The notes under the pieces were generated by a model, which was not told the origin of the DNA, ran no database searches, and saw nothing but the letters and a program-made list of their open reading frames with translations. Positions 63,201-64,000 of a stretch of DNA of 64,000 bases are shown piece after piece. The stretch comes from Paraoerskovia marina DSM 21750 (GTDB taxonomy: Bacteria; Actinomycetota; Actinomycetes; Actinomycetales; Cellulomonadaceae). Each line of letters begins with the position of its first letter. Within the stretch, counting starts at the first letter, position 1. Position numbers and translations under genes: made by a program. The stretch lies in NCBI RefSeq assembly GCF_000701465.1, contig NZ_JNIY01000009.1, positions 85,945-149,944 of the forward strand, given 5' to 3'.

Positions 63201-64000
63201 TTGATGACGAGGCCGCGATTGCCGAGCCGGTGGTTGCTGGGTTGGACAGCCCGTTCGTCACGAACGTGACGGCAACCAACGACAGCCTCACCGACGCGAC
63301 GCTCGTCGGGTGGCTGGACGTGAACAACAACGGTGTCTTCGACACCGGTGAGGTCAGCGATGTCGTGACGGTCCCGGCGGAGTCAGGTTCGGCCGAGTAC
63401 GCGCTGACCCTGCCGGCGCCGACGTCGACGGACGACACGTATCTGCGTCTGCGCCTGTTCGCGGGCGGTAATGACACGCCGTTGCCGACGGGTGCGTGGA
63501 CCGGTGGTGAGGTGGAGGACTACCTGGTCACGGTGGTCGAGCCGGAGCTGGTGGTGGAGAAGACGCCGTCGACGACGGAGGCCGCCCCGGGCCAGGACGT
63601 GACGTACACGATCACGGTGGAGAACACCGGTGCGGTCGACTTCACGGAGTCCAACCCGGCGACGGTCAGCGATGACCTGTCGGGTGTGATTGATGATGCG
63701 ACGTACAACGACGACGCGGCTGCGGCCTCGGACGTGGACGGCAACACGCCGCCTGCGCCGTCGTACACGGAGCCGGAGCTGACCTGGTCGGGTCCGTTGG
63801 CTGCGGGTGAGACGGTGACGATCACGTACACGGTCACGGTCGCGGACCCGTTGTCGGAGTCGGGGGACGGGGTGCTGGACAACGTCGTGAGTGCACCGTT
63901 CTCGAACTGTGAGGACACCCCGGATGCGCCGGAGTGCAACCCGCTGGTGCCGATCAAGTCGTTGGAGATCACGAAGTCTGCCGACCCCGGTGATGAGGTG
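60239..64000 (+). CDS. Giant secreted surface protein with GEVEDY and DUF11-type repeats, 3' end beyond window
   Basis: Open for 1254 codons from GTG 60239 to the window end without a stop. GGGGGAAAG precedes the start. Residues 1-60 are a long signal peptide (basic region, then a Leu/Val/Ala core ending near AEA). Residues about 65-360 are a beta-rich N-terminal domain. One DUF11-like domain starts at 365 (PKIDKEFTPAQAPVGTPAEL), a DUF6923-like propeller-type region covers about 495-750, and two copies of a DFGDAPD...GEVEDW/Y module start at 755 and 927. A DUF11 repeat begins near 1100 (ELVVEKTPSTTEAAPGQDVT) and another near 1245. Such proteins are wall-attached adhesins or structural surface proteins. 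The anchor signal is not in view. Confidence 0.88.
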   Translation, partial: MTRSMTARRGGSDQTGTRAVRRQGLAGAVGSSLVLTLGLVAAPVVYEPLANDLPAAEAVPGSPGVMEAPTNFYAENFENVTWQEPVGAGGGSDEAAWDADDYVQSLTEYPFGDDGTAADFQPGYVNENGTTTYSADSPWAAGNNCNGFIVAQHTNGVGFQNLSGDFPIPTSGPAAACGEPRSFNGVLLMANVMGQYHNNANQYPYFDQDLGNPESQFDNHVVSSYTSGSAIEPGTMLEFDEPIDVDPGRYYQASVDIAAMSCITTGNGAIPQIYLTQSDGTESPVFSNAINTCSPGALGEIYPYGPGGDSTAVGRQRTTRVGTFLGDQALRSTGDTLGIRINNDQSATGGNDSAFDNLVVLDTTPKIDKEFTPAQAPVGTPAELTFTITNTYDPVLGEDTPSGPKEDFGFTDTINDSDLQLTGTSETTCGDGTVTVDPATGTVDLVGGDLVDPNLVSCTVTVGVTSDVEGTFTNGPDDMELIGLNPPGDTDITFFEDGLSCDSDAYLLQNNPADLSTVNLVNGDSEEILSDFYPNNVNAAGYNPVEDFIYGIDNTASPHEIVRLGASGQAVSIGAPDDPLGIGWPNSAGWQTGDFDTAGYLWIMDGQLNSGTPWRQIDLVPGSPTYGSIVDGGQVARPSSVRTISDWTYNINDGLFYTFSENTNQVGVSLVTFDPANPGLTVVEGLGTPTAPDGTSGRIFGAMYSDADGNIYGSLNNNGDIFRYSPDGEFSFFAYGPPSAGNDGARCVLAPLPLDFGDAPDSYNTLLGSEGPFHSVIDDVDDPLLTIGDSVTVESDGQPDVSAGLDEDDAFAEDPTVNVDADESTLTIPITNNSSDGAALAGWIDFDLSGTFDEDERSVIDTGLATGDAVLTWSVPADAVPGDSYLRLRAALVPGDELPTDTSDIGPGVGSGEVEDWPITLEVLPRDFGDAPDTFGTLDASGGASHGVIDYDDTTNTAPLMLGDSTTVDVEEDGVPTVGADGDDLAGVDDEAAIAEPVVAGLDSPFVTNVTATNDSLTDATLVGWLDVNNNGVFDTGEVSDVVTVPAESGSAEYALTLPAPTSTDDTYLRLRLFAGGNDTPLPTGAWTGGEVEDYLVTVVEPELVVEKTPSTTEAAPGQDVTYTITVENTGAVDFTESNPATVSDDLSGVIDDATYNDDAAAASDVDGNTPPAPSYTEPELTWSGPLAAGETVTITYTVTVADPLSESGDGVLDNVVSAPFSNCEDTPDAPECNPLVPIKSLEITKSADPGDEV

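Overview
The window is high-GC actinobacterial DNA with dense operons, frequent GTG starts and 1-, 4- or 8-base gene overlaps. The order rplU-rpmA-obgE-proB-proA-nadD-rsfS-histidine phosphatase-tRNA-Ala is a conserved chromosomal block of Micrococcales. I would guess a Cellulomonadaceae or Promicromonosporaceae-like organism; this is inferred from gene content and synteny, not from a marker-gene comparison.

Layout. 1-1195: a flavodoxin-fold oxidoreductase (cut by the window edge) divergent from its probable TetR repressor, with a palindromic operator between them. 1192-9586: the housekeeping block for ribosomal proteins L21/L27, ribosome-assembly GTPase, proline synthesis, NAD synthesis, ribosome silencing and tRNA-Ala(GGC), with several clean intrinsic terminators. 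9670-11118: two small accessory proteins separated by a tandem hairpin repeat. 11156-15173: an iron-siderophore ABC importer (binding protein, two permeases, ATPase, all overlapping by 4 bases) behind DtxR/IdeR-like boxes. 15388-18352: an unknown 440-residue protein and a broken IS256-family element.

18741-36775 is a defence island of about 18 kb inserted at the 3' end of lpdA. It is bounded by two 102-base imperfect direct repeats (90/102 identical by my hand alignment). Each repeat carries the last lpdA codons and the lpdA terminator. The island encodes a complete type 1 BREX phage-defence operon (brxA-brxB-brxC-pglX-pglZ-brxL). That operon continues, through two ATGA overlaps, into a DUF262 protein and a HEPN-like protein. 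BrxL has a C-terminal MIT_C/phospholipase-D-like domain where a Lon-like domain is usual. On the lpdA side of the island lie an AbiE type IV toxin-antitoxin pair and several decayed mobility genes: an integrase remnant, a frameshifted excisionase-like gene, and a small HTH gene ending in a TAG where related proteins have Trp. The AbiEii toxin gene also has an internal TGA. The BREX genes are open while the mobility genes are broken, so the element looks fixed in the chromosome and kept for defence.

36761-46289: lpdA, the 5-oxoprolinase genes pxpABC, glutamate dehydrogenase, and then an ECF-type transporter (fused double ATPase, T component, YkoE-like S component) ending in a siderophore-interacting flavoprotein. 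A near-consensus iron box overlaps the promoter, and the transcript looks leaderless. 46300-59961: metabolic and resistance genes (aldo/keto reductase, UPF0303, MBL hydrolase, malate:quinone oxidoreductase, two MFS exporters, ABC-F protein, quinone oxidoreductase, small alarmone synthetase, TetR with three operators, membrane metallophosphoesterase). 60239-64000: the first 1254 codons of a giant secreted surface protein with GEVEDY and DUF11-type repeats, running off the window.

Iron acquisition (two loci with DtxR-like boxes) and phage defence (BREX plus AbiE plus DUF262/HEPN) are the two coherent accessory themes.
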